Below are positions 52,299 through 62,484 of a DNA stretch of 64,000 bases, one piece after another. Numbering within the stretch: position 1 is the first letter of the stretch; each line of letters begins with the position of its first letter. A model generated the notes under the pieces. It was not told the origin of the DNA, made no database searches, and worked only from the letters and a program-made list of their open reading frames with translations. Location of the stretch: contig NZ_LR701596.1 of NCBI RefSeq assembly GCF_902498805.1, forward strand, positions 1-64,000, given 5' to 3'. Origin of the DNA: Imperialibacter sp. EC-SDR9. Lineage in GTDB: Bacteria > Bacteroidota > Bacteroidia > Cytophagales > Cyclobacteriaceae. Both the position numbers and the translations under genes were made by a program.

Positions 52299-54173
52299 TC
52301 ACTTCCTCAACTCCAAAAAGTCCTTCAGTCTCCCCTCAGTATCATACATCTTGAACGATAGGCTTCCGCCATTCACCCCAACGATGCAATAGTGATGGCC
52401 ACGGTACGTCTTGGCGCTGAACCAGGCCCGGGTAGGGGCGAAGTCCTCGAGGTTGCCACCGGCGCCGCCGGCTTGGATGTACACCACGCCATTTTGCTCG
52501 CTTACTTTATTGGCTTCGATAGGCATCGTGCGCTGGTAGGTGTGCAAATGGCCAAAGAAGACCATGTCCACACCATATTTTTCATACAGTGGCACTATCT
52601 CTCTCACCTTTTTGTCCCCCAGGTCGGTAGGGCCTTCCCAGCTGTTGCCATAGTCGTCTTCATCGGCAGAGTATGGAGCGTGGTGGTGAGCCACAAACTT
52701 CCATTTGGCAGTAGACGCCTTAAGTCTTTCCTCCAGCCACACATACTGCTTTTTGCAGGGCGCAAATTCGTCTCTTTGGTTACTGTTGAGCATGAAAAAC
52801 TCTGCATTGCCATAAGTGAAGGAGTAGAATCCTTCAGGCTCGGGCAGCACATGGTACTGATTGTACCAGTACAGATCCGATTCGCCGTTGCCTGCTACCG
52901 GAAACACCGGCACCCGGCTGGTAAGCTGTGTCATGGCTGCGAAGTATTCGTAGTTCCATTCAAACTTATGATGCTCCTGACCACCATCTGTCAGGTCACC
53001 CACGATCATCAAAAAGTTAGGGCGCTCATCCCACAGCATTTTGGCCACCCGGTCGTTCACGTGAGGCCTGGCTTCCGTATCCCCAATGATACCGAACGCA
53101 AATGGAGCATCAGGTTCAACGGCCGTAGCAAAAGTTAGCACACCAGATTCCATTTCCTGGCCGTCTTCGGCTGCCACTTTCACATTATAAAAGTAGGTGG
53201 TGCCTGGCTTCAAATTGTCCAATGTCAGCTCCTGTATGTATCTCCCTTCAGCGGCAGGGCCCTCCTTTTTTAAGCTCGCCACAGGCAATTCTTTCTTTTG
53301 TTTCAAAGGCAGCGACTCACCATATTCCACAACGGCCCTTGTCGGCCTGTCTGTTTCCCACAACACATTGATGCTGGAGGTGGTGGCATAGTTCAGGTAA
53401 GGCCCGGCATTAAAATGAAACGTATCGGGCCAAAGCTTCCCTTCTTCTACGTGCTTTTGAAGGTAAGCATAACGTTGCTTGATTTCGGAGACGTTGAGTG
53501 AGCGGTTGTACAGCCTGAAGTTCTTCAGCAGGTTGCCCAGCTGCATGTACGGCTCGTTGTGCATGTAGGAAGCCAATTCCAGCTCCTTGTCCTGCATCAG
53601 TCCAGCCATGACCCCTACCTTTTGCTCACCCAGCAGCTCTCCGTTCAGGTAGAGTTTCATAGAACTTCCGTCGTACACCCCCACCAGGTGTCCCCAGTGG
53701 TTTTTCCAGCCTCTTGCCTTTATCTCGTGGCTGACAACAGCTGCAAAGGGCTCCTTTTCTGGCTTCAGAGAAAATATAATCTCTCTTTCGTACAGTCCCA
53801 GCAACCATTGCGGCTCCGCTCCGGTGTACTTAGGCTTCACAGCGGCCAGCATTCCCACCGGTTGGTTCACATGGTTCACCAGCCAGCATTCAACTGTAAA
53901 AGCAGCAGTCGGCAGTTGATTTTGAGACAAAATACCAGCCAGCCTCTGGGTGGGTTCCTCTCCTTTCAGCACAAGCGGGATGCTGCGGCTATCCACATTG
54001 GCAAACACCGACTCCGGTGCTTTGGGCTGATTGCCGGGCGTGTTGTATGCCCTTACCGGCAAAGCATACTCGGGCCACAGCCACCAGTCGCCAAGAAGCC
54101 CGTTTTTAACATCCTGTGCCAGACCAACGGCGGTCTGCAAGGTAAACATGAGGAGAAGGAGGCAGTATTTCAT
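52299..54173 (-). CDS. exported calcineurin-like metallophosphoesterase with LamG and FN3-like parts
   Basis: A 624-aa protein with a signal peptide (cleavage near GLAQ), an N-terminal LamG-like domain (about 60-240), a purple-acid-phosphatase-type FN3 domain (about 255-355; TFHFNAGPYLNYATTSSINVLW start) and a calcineurin-like phosphoesterase domain (about 362-600). Metal motifs: GIIGDTEAR, VGDLTDGG, GNGESD, HHHAPYS and GHLHTYQR. The usual GNHE motif reads GNGE, so the histidine that protonates the leaving group is absent and activity may be altered. Last gene of the susC operon; it overlaps the previous gene by 4 bp. Confidence 0.84.
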   Translation of the reverse strand: MKYCLLLLMFTLQTAVGLAQDVKNGLLGDWWLWPEYALPVRAYNTPGNQPKAPESVFANVDSRSIPLVLKGEEPTQRLAGILSQNQLPTAAFTVECWLVNHVNQPVGMLAAVKPKYTGAEPQWLLGLYEREIIFSLKPEKEPFAAVVSHEIKARGWKNHWGHLVGVYDGSSMKLYLNGELLGEQKVGVMAGLMQDKELELASYMHNEPYMQLGNLLKNFRLYNRSLNVSEIKQRYAYLQKHVEEGKLWPDTFHFNAGPYLNYATTSSINVLWETDRPTRAVVEYGESLPLKQKKELPVASLKKEGPAAEGRYIQELTLDNLKPGTTYFYNVKVAAEDGQEMESGVLTFATAVEPDAPFAFGIIGDTEARPHVNDRVAKMLWDERPNFLMIVGDLTDGGQEHHKFEWNYEYFAAMTQLTSRVPVFPVAGNGESDLYWYNQYHVLPEPEGFYSFTYGNAEFFMLNSNQRDEFAPCKKQYVWLEERLKASTAKWKFVAHHHAPYSADEDDYGNSWEGPTDLGDKKVREIVPLYEKYGVDMVFFGHLHTYQRTMPIEANKVSEQNGVVYIQAGGAGGNLEDFAPTRAWFSAKTYRGHHYCIVGVNGGSLSFKMYDTEGRLKDFLELRK

Positions 54174-55918
54174 TGTTTTATAAAATCAAATTGGTCGATG
54201 ATATCCTGATCGGGGTCTTTCACTTCCAAATGGATAGAGTCGCCCTGCACAAACATACGAGCTAAATGATGTTTTCTGATCACAGTGTCCATTACTGGCT
54301 CTTCCGACATTTCACCCTCAGGCTCCAGACCTCCACCAGCTCCTCCTACGATCAGAAAGTTAACTTGCTGCCCACCATAATTTCTCGTTAGCCTTTCGTA
54401 GTCGTGTGTGTGACCAGCAACTACAAAGTCGATATCCGCTGACTCGTAAAGCGAGTCCAGTAGCTGCCTGACAACTCCATCGCCATGGTAGCCTGGCCAG
54501 CCCTGAGACAGCGGCGGCTGATGCAAAACGACAAAATGCCAGGTGGCTGCCTTCCATTCCGCACTTTCTATCTCGCTCAAAAACCATTGCTTTTGGTCGC
54601 TGGAATCAAAACCAATTGGGAAAGCTTCATTAGGATCGATGGCTATAAAAGCGCAATTGCCATACTGCCACGAGAAGTAGTTTTTGCCAGAAGGAGTGGT
54701 AATGTAATTGTTGTAATTTATGGGCACCAGGTCGTCGTAGTACCCATCATAATCGTGGTTGCCCGGCACGAGGTAGAAAGGAAAACGGCCTTTGGCCTGG
54801 CCAAGACTGGTCAGCAGGCTTTTCCATTGCAGGGAATCGGAGCCGTTGGCCACCAGGTCGCCGGCGCCAAGACTGAATTTGTCATCATCATCCTTGGTCT
54901 GAGCCATCAGTTGGCTGAAGGTGTTCCAACCGCCCTGGCTGTCGGCCCAGAGTGTAAATGAAAAAGGGCTGGCAGTTTGCTCCATTTTTGGCACTTCATA
55001 TACTTCTGTCCAGGTATCGAGCTGACGAATCCTGTAAAAGCTGGCCTCGCTTAGCTGATCCAAAGGAAACCTGAATGGCTGTTGTTGGGCAGTCACTATA
55101 AACTCAGCGGTAAGGTGACTCGGGTCGTTGCCTGCCAAAATTGCTGCCTGGCCACTACCGGTACTCAACCAATTGAGCTCGAAGTGGCCTTTGTTATTCA
55201 GCAAAACAGGGGCACTGAGCATGGGATATGCACTCAAAAGTGCTTCAACCTTCGTAATATTCTCTATGGTCGGGTGCTCCACAAGAAGGCTTGCAGCTTC
55301 CATGGCCTTTGCCGACGGTTCACTCAACCGCAACACCTGATCGACAGCGGCACCTGCTTTTCGATAGAGTGCCAGCTGGTTCTTGTAGTCCAGATAGTTG
55401 GCGAGGGAAATCAGTTTCACTGTGCGCAGGCCACCAGCCATGGCGTTGTTAAGTACCCTAATCGTAAGCGTGTCTCCAGCCGTGGCCGTGGCATAAAATC
55501 TGTCGTCCATTAGCCTTTCCAGCTTTTTACCATTGAGGAATACCTGGGCGCCATCGTCCGCATTGACCTCCAAAACTGAAGAGTCGATGGGGTCAACCAC
55601 CAGCCGTTGGTACCACATGGCGGTGTTTGGAAGAGTAACACGGTGAGGTAAGTCGAGCACTTCGGTCTGTTCCCATTCAGGGAATTCAAAGTCTGTCAGA
55701 CTTTCATTTATTCCGGCTACGTATCGCCAACCTTGATCGATGGACTGAGTAATAGCAGGCGCTGGTGTCTTGACCGCTTTCCACTTTTCGGCCAGCGCAA
55801 GTCTGGCGGAGTCCTGCGGCGGTAATATGGTATAGGTAGGGGAAATAATTGAGTCCTGCTGCCGACAACCAAAGGCCGCCAGCAACAGGAGCACAATTAC
55901 CCTTTTGAAATCCATCAC
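54170..55918 (-). CDS. lipoprotein calcineurin-like metallophosphoesterase
   Basis: A 582-aa lipoprotein (lipobox AFGC near residue 18). After a galactose-binding-like sandwich (about 55-170) and a linker it has a calcineurin-like domain at about 325-555, with all metal motifs: WADSQGG, GAGDLVANG, PGNHDYDG, VLHQPPLS and AGHTHDYER. It is expected to hydrolyse phosphate esters at the cell surface or in the periplasm. It overlaps its neighbours by 4 bp on both sides, so it is tightly coupled with the other phosphatases in the operon. Confidence 0.86.
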   Translation of the reverse strand: MMDFKRVIVLLLLAAFGCRQQDSIISPTYTILPPQDSARLALAEKWKAVKTPAPAITQSIDQGWRYVAGINESLTDFEFPEWEQTEVLDLPHRVTLPNTAMWYQRLVVDPIDSSVLEVNADDGAQVFLNGKKLERLMDDRFYATATAGDTLTIRVLNNAMAGGLRTVKLISLANYLDYKNQLALYRKAGAAVDQVLRLSEPSAKAMEAASLLVEHPTIENITKVEALLSAYPMLSAPVLLNNKGHFELNWLSTGSGQAAILAGNDPSHLTAEFIVTAQQQPFRFPLDQLSEASFYRIRQLDTWTEVYEVPKMEQTASPFSFTLWADSQGGWNTFSQLMAQTKDDDDKFSLGAGDLVANGSDSLQWKSLLTSLGQAKGRFPFYLVPGNHDYDGYYDDLVPINYNNYITTPSGKNYFSWQYGNCAFIAIDPNEAFPIGFDSSDQKQWFLSEIESAEWKAATWHFVVLHQPPLSQGWPGYHGDGVVRQLLDSLYESADIDFVVAGHTHDYERLTRNYGGQQVNFLIVGGAGGGLEPEGEMSEEPVMDTVIRKHHLARMFVQGDSIHLEVKDPDQDIIDQFDFIKQ

Positions 55919-57012
55919 TTGTTGAACATTGAGCCGACAATCGCTCCCGGCTCCGGAGTATTAACATATGTCAGGCCCAGCAAGGTAGCTGCGGTGGCTG
56001 CTACCTGGTTCTGATATAGTTGCCCATCCTGCTTCACCTCTCCTAATGCTGGCGTATCCGGGCCAATGGCCATCATCCAAATCTCTCCGCCTCCTTCAAC
56101 CTGGCTGCCATGGCTTCTCCACGTGTCTTTCGGCACAGTGCCTCTTCCGTGATCGGTGGTGATCAGCAGGGTAGTCTTATCTTTATACTTGGGGTTGGAT
56201 TGGATATACTGCCAAAGCTCTTTTATAAACTGGTCGGTACGGCGAGCTGAATGTAAATACTCGTCGTATTCACCGTCGTGCGCCCAGTCGTCTGTCTCAC
56301 CATAGCTGATATACACAAGTCTTGGGCTGTTCTTTTTCACATATTCCATCATAAAATGATGAGTAAAGGCATCAAGCCTCACTCCTCCCCATGGGCCGGG
56401 GATTTCGTCCTGCAACTGATTCAAAAAAACTTCCCTGTTTGTCAGATTGCTGCCTGTTGCCTTCATGAATCCGGCATTCACCGGAATGCCGCTTCTTTCA
56501 GCGTTGATGATGTAGGGAAACACGTCCCACGAGCCAAAGCCAGCAACCTTGCCTTTGTATTGAGGCTGATTGTTGACGAACTCAAGCACAGTTTTATTGG
56601 GGTTTGGAATCTTGTCGTTGCTGGTAATCCTTTTGTCATCAGCAAATCCGGATAAAATTTCGTTATAGCCGGGATAAGAGAACCACATGCCATTAGCGCA
56701 GTTTACTTTGCTTCCCTCGTTGCGGTTGCCATACATCTGCCCCTTTGTGGCAATCTCAGACCAGAAAAAAGGGAATAACTTTTCTCGCCTTGTCTTCACA
56801 TCTTCAGCCCAAAATTCCTTCTTAAGACTTTCTACATTCTCCACATAGTCTTTATCGCCAATCAGCGCTGCGTCGGCTCCTCCATAAAGTTCCTGCCAGC
56901 GAAGGCCGTCAAAGGTAATAATGAAGACATTCTCTGTTTTCAGGTCTTTCTTTTGCGCAAAAGTGCCCAGGGAAAGCGCTAAACCTGCAATAAGAAGTAA
57001 GCTGTTTTTCAT
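55915..57012 (-). CDS. exported alkaline-phosphatase-superfamily phosphohydrolase
   Basis: A 365-aa exported protein (signal peptide ending near GTFAQ) of the type I phosphodiesterase/nucleotide pyrophosphatase-like group. Metal and catalytic sites: ITFDGLRWQE, the nucleophile region FSYPGYNEIL, YGETDDWAHDG, ITTDHGRG and SHGSQ. ATG 57012 begins the signal peptide; the longer frame adds only non-conserved residues. The exact ester is not predictable. Third gene of the susC-susD operon and overlapping the next by 4 bp. Confidence 0.86.
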   Translation of the reverse strand: MKNSLLLIAGLALSLGTFAQKKDLKTENVFIITFDGLRWQELYGGADAALIGDKDYVENVESLKKEFWAEDVKTRREKLFPFFWSEIATKGQMYGNRNEGSKVNCANGMWFSYPGYNEILSGFADDKRITSNDKIPNPNKTVLEFVNNQPQYKGKVAGFGSWDVFPYIINAERSGIPVNAGFMKATGSNLTNREVFLNQLQDEIPGPWGGVRLDAFTHHFMMEYVKKNSPRLVYISYGETDDWAHDGEYDEYLHSARRTDQFIKELWQYIQSNPKYKDKTTLLITTDHGRGTVPKDTWRSHGSQVEGGGEIWMMAIGPDTPALGEVKQDGQLYQNQVAATAATLLGLTYVNTPEPGAIVGSMFNK

Positions 57013-57096
57013 TGTCAATCGGGTTGCTCCAAAAGTTGAGGGGGACAAACGTCCCCCTTACTTCCAGATAGGTTTGAGGCAAAAATTACTTCTTAT

Positions 57097-58653
57097 TTAG
57101 TTTACATCCCACCAAACACGGGTGGTAATTGCATCGGTACCCTGGCGGGCAACGGCAGCCTTATAGTTGTCAGCGTTCAATGCCTGGGCATCGCCTGGGT
57201 ACATAAAGCGAACAGGCACAGTTGGCTGCACAGCTCCAGGGCCAGGTGTAATTGTTGGGATGCCTGTTCTTCTCCAGTCGAACCAGGCCTCCATGCCATT
57301 GAAGAAAAGAGCGACCCACTTCTGTGTGCCAATCTTCTGCAATTTCTCAGCTGTCGTGCCAGTGTAAGCAACATCAGCCTGAGCGAAGTAAGCTGCATCA
57401 GGTGAAGCCACTTCAATAATCTCAGAATAGTTACCTACCGCAAGCCTCTCCAGGTAATACTCAAAAGAGGCATTGATACCATTGAGGTAGTAGGCTTCGG
57501 CCGTACCTGTTGAGATAAAGCCCCGCTCCCTTGCTTCCGCCAAAATGAACTGAAGCTCAGCATAGCTCATTAGCATCGCTTCAGCGGCCGTTGGAGAGGC
57601 TCTGTCAGGGTTACAAGCACGACATGCGAACATAAGTCCGATTCTTGAAATGAAATTGGAGCCGACTTTTTCAGGATCCCCGCTTGGCGAATAAGCCAAA
57701 GCCTGAGCATCAGCCAGGCCATTAGGGACGCCTGCATAATCAGCATGGCTGCCCACAACACCTGCACCTGAATCGTTGGTAGGCTGAGCATACACAAATA
57801 ATCTTGGATCATTCAAGTCTTTCAGAATGGTCTCCATGTTGACGCTCAGTCTGTACTCATCAAAAGAGCCCGAACGATTGGTATACTGCGGCTGCTGATT
57901 AGGCGCATCTGACAAGTACTCCAACGCTACGTTGTCGTCGTTGCTTTCAAAAATTGGATTTGCCTCAAGGTTACCAAGGATCGCCTGCATCCCTGAAGAT
58001 GGGTCGTTTCTGTCAGACAAGCGCATGTAAATTCTCAGGCGCAGTGAATTGGCAAATTTTCTCCACTTCATCAGGTCACCACCAAAAAGGATGTCGCCAC
58101 TTACCGAACCAGTAGCACTGGCCAGAATGGTATTGGCTTCCGCCAGCTCAGCCAGCACTCCCTGATAAACAGACTCCTGTGTATCAAATACCGGAAGGTT
58201 GGTACCTTCTTTTGCACTTGTTGCTTCAGAATAAGGAATATCACCATAAGCATCTGTCATGAATGAATACATCCATGATCTCATGATTTTGGCGATGCCA
58301 ATGTATTGCGGCTGCCCGGCCTCCTCTGACAGAATGATGATATTGTTCACATCACGCATGGCATTGTAGAAAGTACCGTATGGGTCTCCTTGAGGCCCCC
58401 ACAGGTATCTGTCCTCGCTGGTGAACTGAATTTTTGCTGAATACTGCATCACCACGTTACCATATCCCCACGCCAGTCCGGCTACTTCGTTCACCGGGTT
58501 TCTGATGATGGTAGGCAGAAGCAGTGCCGTTGGTACGGACTCGGGGTCATTCGGGTTGGTGTTTACCTCCTGGAAGTCCTTGTCGCATGATGTAGCCACA
58601 AAAAGACCAGCCAGCAGTGCTATTGATTTTATAGAATTGCTTTTGATTTTCAT
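57097..58653 (-). CDS. SusD/RagB-family nutrient-binding lipoprotein
   Basis: A 518-aa surface lipoprotein (lipobox VATSC near residue 22 from ATG 58653; a longer frame begins 36 bp upstream). SusD-type features: EVNTNPNDPESVP, VMQYSAKI, SWMYSFMTDAYGDIPYSEA, LRIYMRLSD, LMSYAELQFILAEA and the terminal GMEAWFDWRRTG. It should form a lid on the SusC channel encoded 37 bp upstream. The downstream genes are phosphohydrolases and not glycosidases, so the ligand may be a phosphorylated compound. Confidence 0.93.
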   Translation of the reverse strand: MKIKSNSIKSIALLAGLFVATSCDKDFQEVNTNPNDPESVPTALLLPTIIRNPVNEVAGLAWGYGNVVMQYSAKIQFTSEDRYLWGPQGDPYGTFYNAMRDVNNIIILSEEAGQPQYIGIAKIMRSWMYSFMTDAYGDIPYSEATSAKEGTNLPVFDTQESVYQGVLAELAEANTILASATGSVSGDILFGGDLMKWRKFANSLRLRIYMRLSDRNDPSSGMQAILGNLEANPIFESNDDNVALEYLSDAPNQQPQYTNRSGSFDEYRLSVNMETILKDLNDPRLFVYAQPTNDSGAGVVGSHADYAGVPNGLADAQALAYSPSGDPEKVGSNFISRIGLMFACRACNPDRASPTAAEAMLMSYAELQFILAEARERGFISTGTAEAYYLNGINASFEYYLERLAVGNYSEIIEVASPDAAYFAQADVAYTGTTAEKLQKIGTQKWVALFFNGMEAWFDWRRTGIPTITPGPGAVQPTVPVRFMYPGDAQALNADNYKAAVARQGTDAITTRVWWDVN

Positions 58654-58690
58654 TTCTGTTTTCCTTTGAAGTTTTAAAAGATGAACCATC

Positions 58691-61600
58691 TTAAAGTTTA
58701 AAGCTCAGGTTAAAGCCAAAGCTTCTGGCCGAAGGATAAGCCATGTTTTCAACACCTGGCTGAAGTGTACCACCTGACATGGAAAGTGTTTCCGGGTCGA
58801 AGTGAGGGTTTTCAGTCCAAAGCATCAGGTTTCTACCTACCACAGAGAAGCGAACATCTCTGAAAGGAAGACGGCCCATCATAGTGTTAGGGAAGCTGTA
58901 TCCCACTCTCACTTCACGAAGCTTCACAAAAGACGCATCGTACTTGGCAGCCTCAACGTTGTTACGCTCGTAGTAACGGTTATGCCAGTCACGGCTTGGT
59001 ATTTTGATCTCGTTAGGAATGTAGTTTCCATCTCCAGTATCAATCACACCCGGGCTAACAATGCCGTTGCCTTCCAGAGAAAGGTCATAACCATTGGCAC
59101 GTCCGTACAATGTTTCTTCCAGCTGACCTGAAGTGCTACCAATTGTTTTGGTTCTTGACACCACAATGCCTCCCTGACGGATATCGAACAGGAAACCAGC
59201 GTAAATGCCTTTGTAGGAGAAATTGTTGTTGATACCCACCATAAAGTCCGGGTTATAGTTTCCCTGTAGCTTCAACTCGGGGTCTCTCAAAGGAGTGCCC
59301 TCAGCCGAGTGGATGATTTGACCGTAGAAAGGACTGCTCTTGTCTTCTACCCTCGCAAAACCAACGCCGTAAATGTTGCCCATTCTTTCACCTTCACGAG
59401 CCTGGATGTAGGCACCATTTCTTTCAGTTAGCGTATATGCTTCGATACCTTCTGCCAGCTTTATCACTTTGCTGCGGTTGCTGGTAAAGTTTACATTCAC
59501 ATCCCATTTGAAGCCATTTTCCTTCTTAATAGGCGTTCCCATCAACATCAATTCCTGTCCGTAATTTTGGATTTCACCAGCGTTGATAATTCTGCTGGAG
59601 TACCCGGTGGCAATGTCGAGCGTGATAGGGATGATCTGGTCTCTCGTTTTGTTGTCGTAATGAGTGAAGTCCACTCCAAGGCGCCCTTCGAAGAATCTCA
59701 AATCCACGCCTATTTCATAAGAAGAAGTTCTTTCAGGCCTCAGTTCAGCGTTGCGAAGGACAGAAGATTCTGATTTAGATTGGATCGATCCCCAGGCGGT
59801 GCCGGAGCCATACACATTCGAAAGGCTATATGGATCGGTGTCATTACCCACCTCGGCATAGGCCACTCTCAGCTTAGAAAATGACAGGAAGTCAGGCATG
59901 GTAAACATGTCACTCACTACCCCGCTCAATGTTACTGAAGGGTAAAAGTAGCTGTTGTTGTCTACAGGCAATGTACTGGACCAGTCGTTACGGCCGGTTA
60001 TATCCAGGAAGATCATATTTTTGAAAGCCACCTGACCATAGCCATACAAGCTGTTGATGCGCTTCTCTGATCTGCTTTGAGACACTTGAAGCTGAACAGC
60101 AGAGTTTGAGAAATTATAGATGCCCGGGATCAATAGCTGCGGTGCTACTGTCGACTGGAACCTGTTGTTTTGGCTCATTTGGTTGCCCCCGATTGAAAGA
60201 CCGAAAGCCCAGTCGTCATTCACATTCTTATTGTAAGACAAAAGGAAGTCGGTATTTCTTTCCTGAAAGTATACAGCATCTTCTCTATACATACCAAGTG
60301 GGAACCTTTGTGTAGAAAATGCCCTGCGACGGTCTCTCAGGTCGTTGTACAGGTCGTTACCAGTACGCACCATCAGGCTTAGCTCTTTGGTGAACTTGTA
60401 AGTGGCTGACAGGTTGCCGAAAATTCTGTCCTTGTCCTGACCGTTGGTGTTCTCGTAAGTCGTGAAATAAGGATTGTCGTGGTAATTGTAGTTGTAGTTG
60501 TACTGTTGCACGCCTTCCAAACCCGGCATCCAGTAGTTGCTCAGGTTTTGGGTATTGATTTGTCTTCCGTACCAAATCCACAAGTACATCAAGCTTTCTG
60601 TACCGTAGCTAATCGCTGGTCTGTTGTCGCTCTGGCTTTTGATATAGTTAATTGTGGAATTGATGGAAAGTTTGTCTGTCAGGTTCAGTCCGCCTTTTAG
60701 CGATACAGAGTTTCTTGTCAGGTCGGTATTAGGAACCATACCCTTCTGATCCAGATTGGTGTACGACAAACGAACATTGCCCCAATCATTGGAAGTACTG
60801 AATTCAATATTGTTTGTACGAGTTACACCAGTTTCGAAGAAATCATTGATGTTGTCAGGATGTGGTGACCAGGCAGTGGGTGTAATAGTGCTTCCCGCAG
60901 GAGCATTAAGATCGCCACCACGAAATCCTCCAACGCTTCTTGGAGAGTCGAACTGAGGTATCAATTGTCCGTTTAATTCGGGGCCCCAGCTTTCGTCCAC
61001 TCCGTCGGCAATACCTGCCCCGGAGCCATCCACAAACGAAAACTGCCCGTTGTTACCCTGACCATACTTGTCCTGCCAATCGGGCATTACAAGTGGATTT
61101 TCAAACGTTAAATTGCTATTAACAGCTATACCGATTCCTTTTTGGTTTTTTCCTGATTTAGTGGTGATTAGGATAGCTCCATTGGCCGCTCTTGAGCCAT
61201 AAAGTGCTGCTGCAGCTGGCCCTTTCAACACAGTCATGGAAGCAATATCATCGGGGTTGATTTCACCAGCTGCGTTGCCATAATCCACTTCGAGGTTACC
61301 TGAACCTGAAGCACCATTCACATTGTTGCTTATTGGAATTCCATCCACCACAAACAGCGGTTGATTGGCGTTGATATTCAAAGAAGATTCGCCACGGATA
61401 GTAATCCTGGCAGAACCACCCACACCTGCTGCTGCATTGGAAACCTGCACGCCAGCTACTTTACCTGAAAGAGAATTAACGACGTTAGTCTCACGTGCTT
61501 CGGTAATATCCTCGCCATTCACCTGCTGCACCGAGTAGCCAAGCGCCTTGGTCTCTCTTTCGACGCCAAGTGCAGTTACAACAACCTCTGACAAGCTTTT

Positions 61601-61936
61601 TACATCGAGTTGCATGGCTACGTCGATCACCGACCGGCTGCCAATGGCAACTTCTTGTGAGGTGTAACCTACAAATGAAAAAACTAAGGTTGGCTCCTGA
61701 GTAATCAGGTCGAGGCGATAGTCGCCGTTCACCCCTGTAATGGTTCCGTTGGAGGTACCCTTTTCTAATACGGTGAGCCCAATAAGCGGCTCTCCAGCTT
61801 CATCTTTCACAACACCGCTTACAGTACGTGACTGTGCCAGTGCGTTGAAAGAAAAAGCCATCAACAAAAGCAGGGAAAGAAAAGCGCTCCCAAAAGCTTT
61901 TTGATAAGGTCTTTTTTCTGGTAATGGTTTTTTCAT
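58691..61936 (-). CDS. SusC/RagA-family TonB-linked outer-membrane transporter
   Basis: A 1081-aa TonB-dependent transporter: signal peptide (to about 35), carboxypeptidase-like domain (about 38-115: VSGVVKDEAGEPLIG, SFVGYTSQEV), TonB-box region (SEVVVTALG), plug domain (about 135-270 with VVDGIPI and GPAAAALYGSRAANGAI) and a long beta barrel ending in FGFNLSFKL. No N-terminal STN domain, so signalling through an anti-sigma factor is not expected. First gene of the operon susC-susD-phosphohydrolase-phosphoesterase-phosphoesterase. Imports a ligand delivered by SusD using TonB energy. Confidence 0.95.
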   Translation of the reverse strand: MKKPLPEKRPYQKAFGSAFLSLLLLMAFSFNALAQSRTVSGVVKDEAGEPLIGLTVLEKGTSNGTITGVNGDYRLDLITQEPTLVFSFVGYTSQEVAIGSRSVIDVAMQLDVKSLSEVVVTALGVERETKALGYSVQQVNGEDITEARETNVVNSLSGKVAGVQVSNAAAGVGGSARITIRGESSLNINANQPLFVVDGIPISNNVNGASGSGNLEVDYGNAAGEINPDDIASMTVLKGPAAAALYGSRAANGAILITTKSGKNQKGIGIAVNSNLTFENPLVMPDWQDKYGQGNNGQFSFVDGSGAGIADGVDESWGPELNGQLIPQFDSPRSVGGFRGGDLNAPAGSTITPTAWSPHPDNINDFFETGVTRTNNIEFSTSNDWGNVRLSYTNLDQKGMVPNTDLTRNSVSLKGGLNLTDKLSINSTINYIKSQSDNRPAISYGTESLMYLWIWYGRQINTQNLSNYWMPGLEGVQQYNYNYNYHDNPYFTTYENTNGQDKDRIFGNLSATYKFTKELSLMVRTGNDLYNDLRDRRRAFSTQRFPLGMYREDAVYFQERNTDFLLSYNKNVNDDWAFGLSIGGNQMSQNNRFQSTVAPQLLIPGIYNFSNSAVQLQVSQSRSEKRINSLYGYGQVAFKNMIFLDITGRNDWSSTLPVDNNSYFYPSVTLSGVVSDMFTMPDFLSFSKLRVAYAEVGNDTDPYSLSNVYGSGTAWGSIQSKSESSVLRNAELRPERTSSYEIGVDLRFFEGRLGVDFTHYDNKTRDQIIPITLDIATGYSSRIINAGEIQNYGQELMLMGTPIKKENGFKWDVNVNFTSNRSKVIKLAEGIEAYTLTERNGAYIQAREGERMGNIYGVGFARVEDKSSPFYGQIIHSAEGTPLRDPELKLQGNYNPDFMVGINNNFSYKGIYAGFLFDIRQGGIVVSRTKTIGSTSGQLEETLYGRANGYDLSLEGNGIVSPGVIDTGDGNYIPNEIKIPSRDWHNRYYERNNVEAAKYDASFVKLREVRVGYSFPNTMMGRLPFRDVRFSVVGRNLMLWTENPHFDPETLSMSGGTLQPGVENMAYPSARSFGFNLSFKL

Positions 61937-62484
61937 AGTTTTAAATGGTTAAGACGATTTTCGTTTTAGCACAAAGCCTCCACTCCCTTCCCTTTCGGGA
62001 AAGTCTTTGCGGACGTAGGAGGAGGTACTGGCCGGGAATGTTTGGCGCATTTCCGGCTTACTTTTTTATCGGTATTGGGCAATCGAATTGCCTTTTTCGA
62101 TGCATCAAAGGTAGGGGGGCGATATTTACCTATATTAAACTAATATTTAAGTCATTGTTAAATAATCGACGCCGGGAACACCCCGTATTGTGAATAGGAA
62201 ATTTCTCTCAGAAAAGGTCCTCAGACGTCTGTATGAATCAAAAATGTCTAGGGAGAAGCACACCTGTCTTACCCTGTCGGGTTAATGAATGTTGACCAAA
62301 TTATTACCCGTTTGTCACTAGTCTTTTTGCAATTGAGCGACAATGGCCCCTTCTCTCCAGCACTTTGTTCTGTAGTTTAACTGATGGCTAACATCTTCAA
62401 CTGTCATATAATGATTCGTTAAAGGCAGCTTCATCATGTCTTCACTTCTGACTTTCATTTTAGAAGTTCTAACGAACTCAGAGA
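61937..62484. other. divergent regulatory spacer upstream of susC and the FAD oxidoreductase
   Basis: No gene seen. It carries a minus-strand TACCTTTG (62113-62106) that could be the -7 box of the susC promoter, although no TTG lies 19-21 nt upstream; the inferred leader would be about 165 nt. A hairpin GGCAAT-CGA-ATTGCC (62078-62092), followed by five T on the plus strand, lies within that leader. An A/T-rich block at 62125-62165 may help promoter opening. Confidence 0.4.
62106..62113 (-). promoter_or_regulatory. candidate -7 box for the susC operon
   Basis: TACCTTTG on the minus strand matches TAnnTTTG. Support is partial because the TTG element is absent at the expected distance. Confidence 0.3.
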
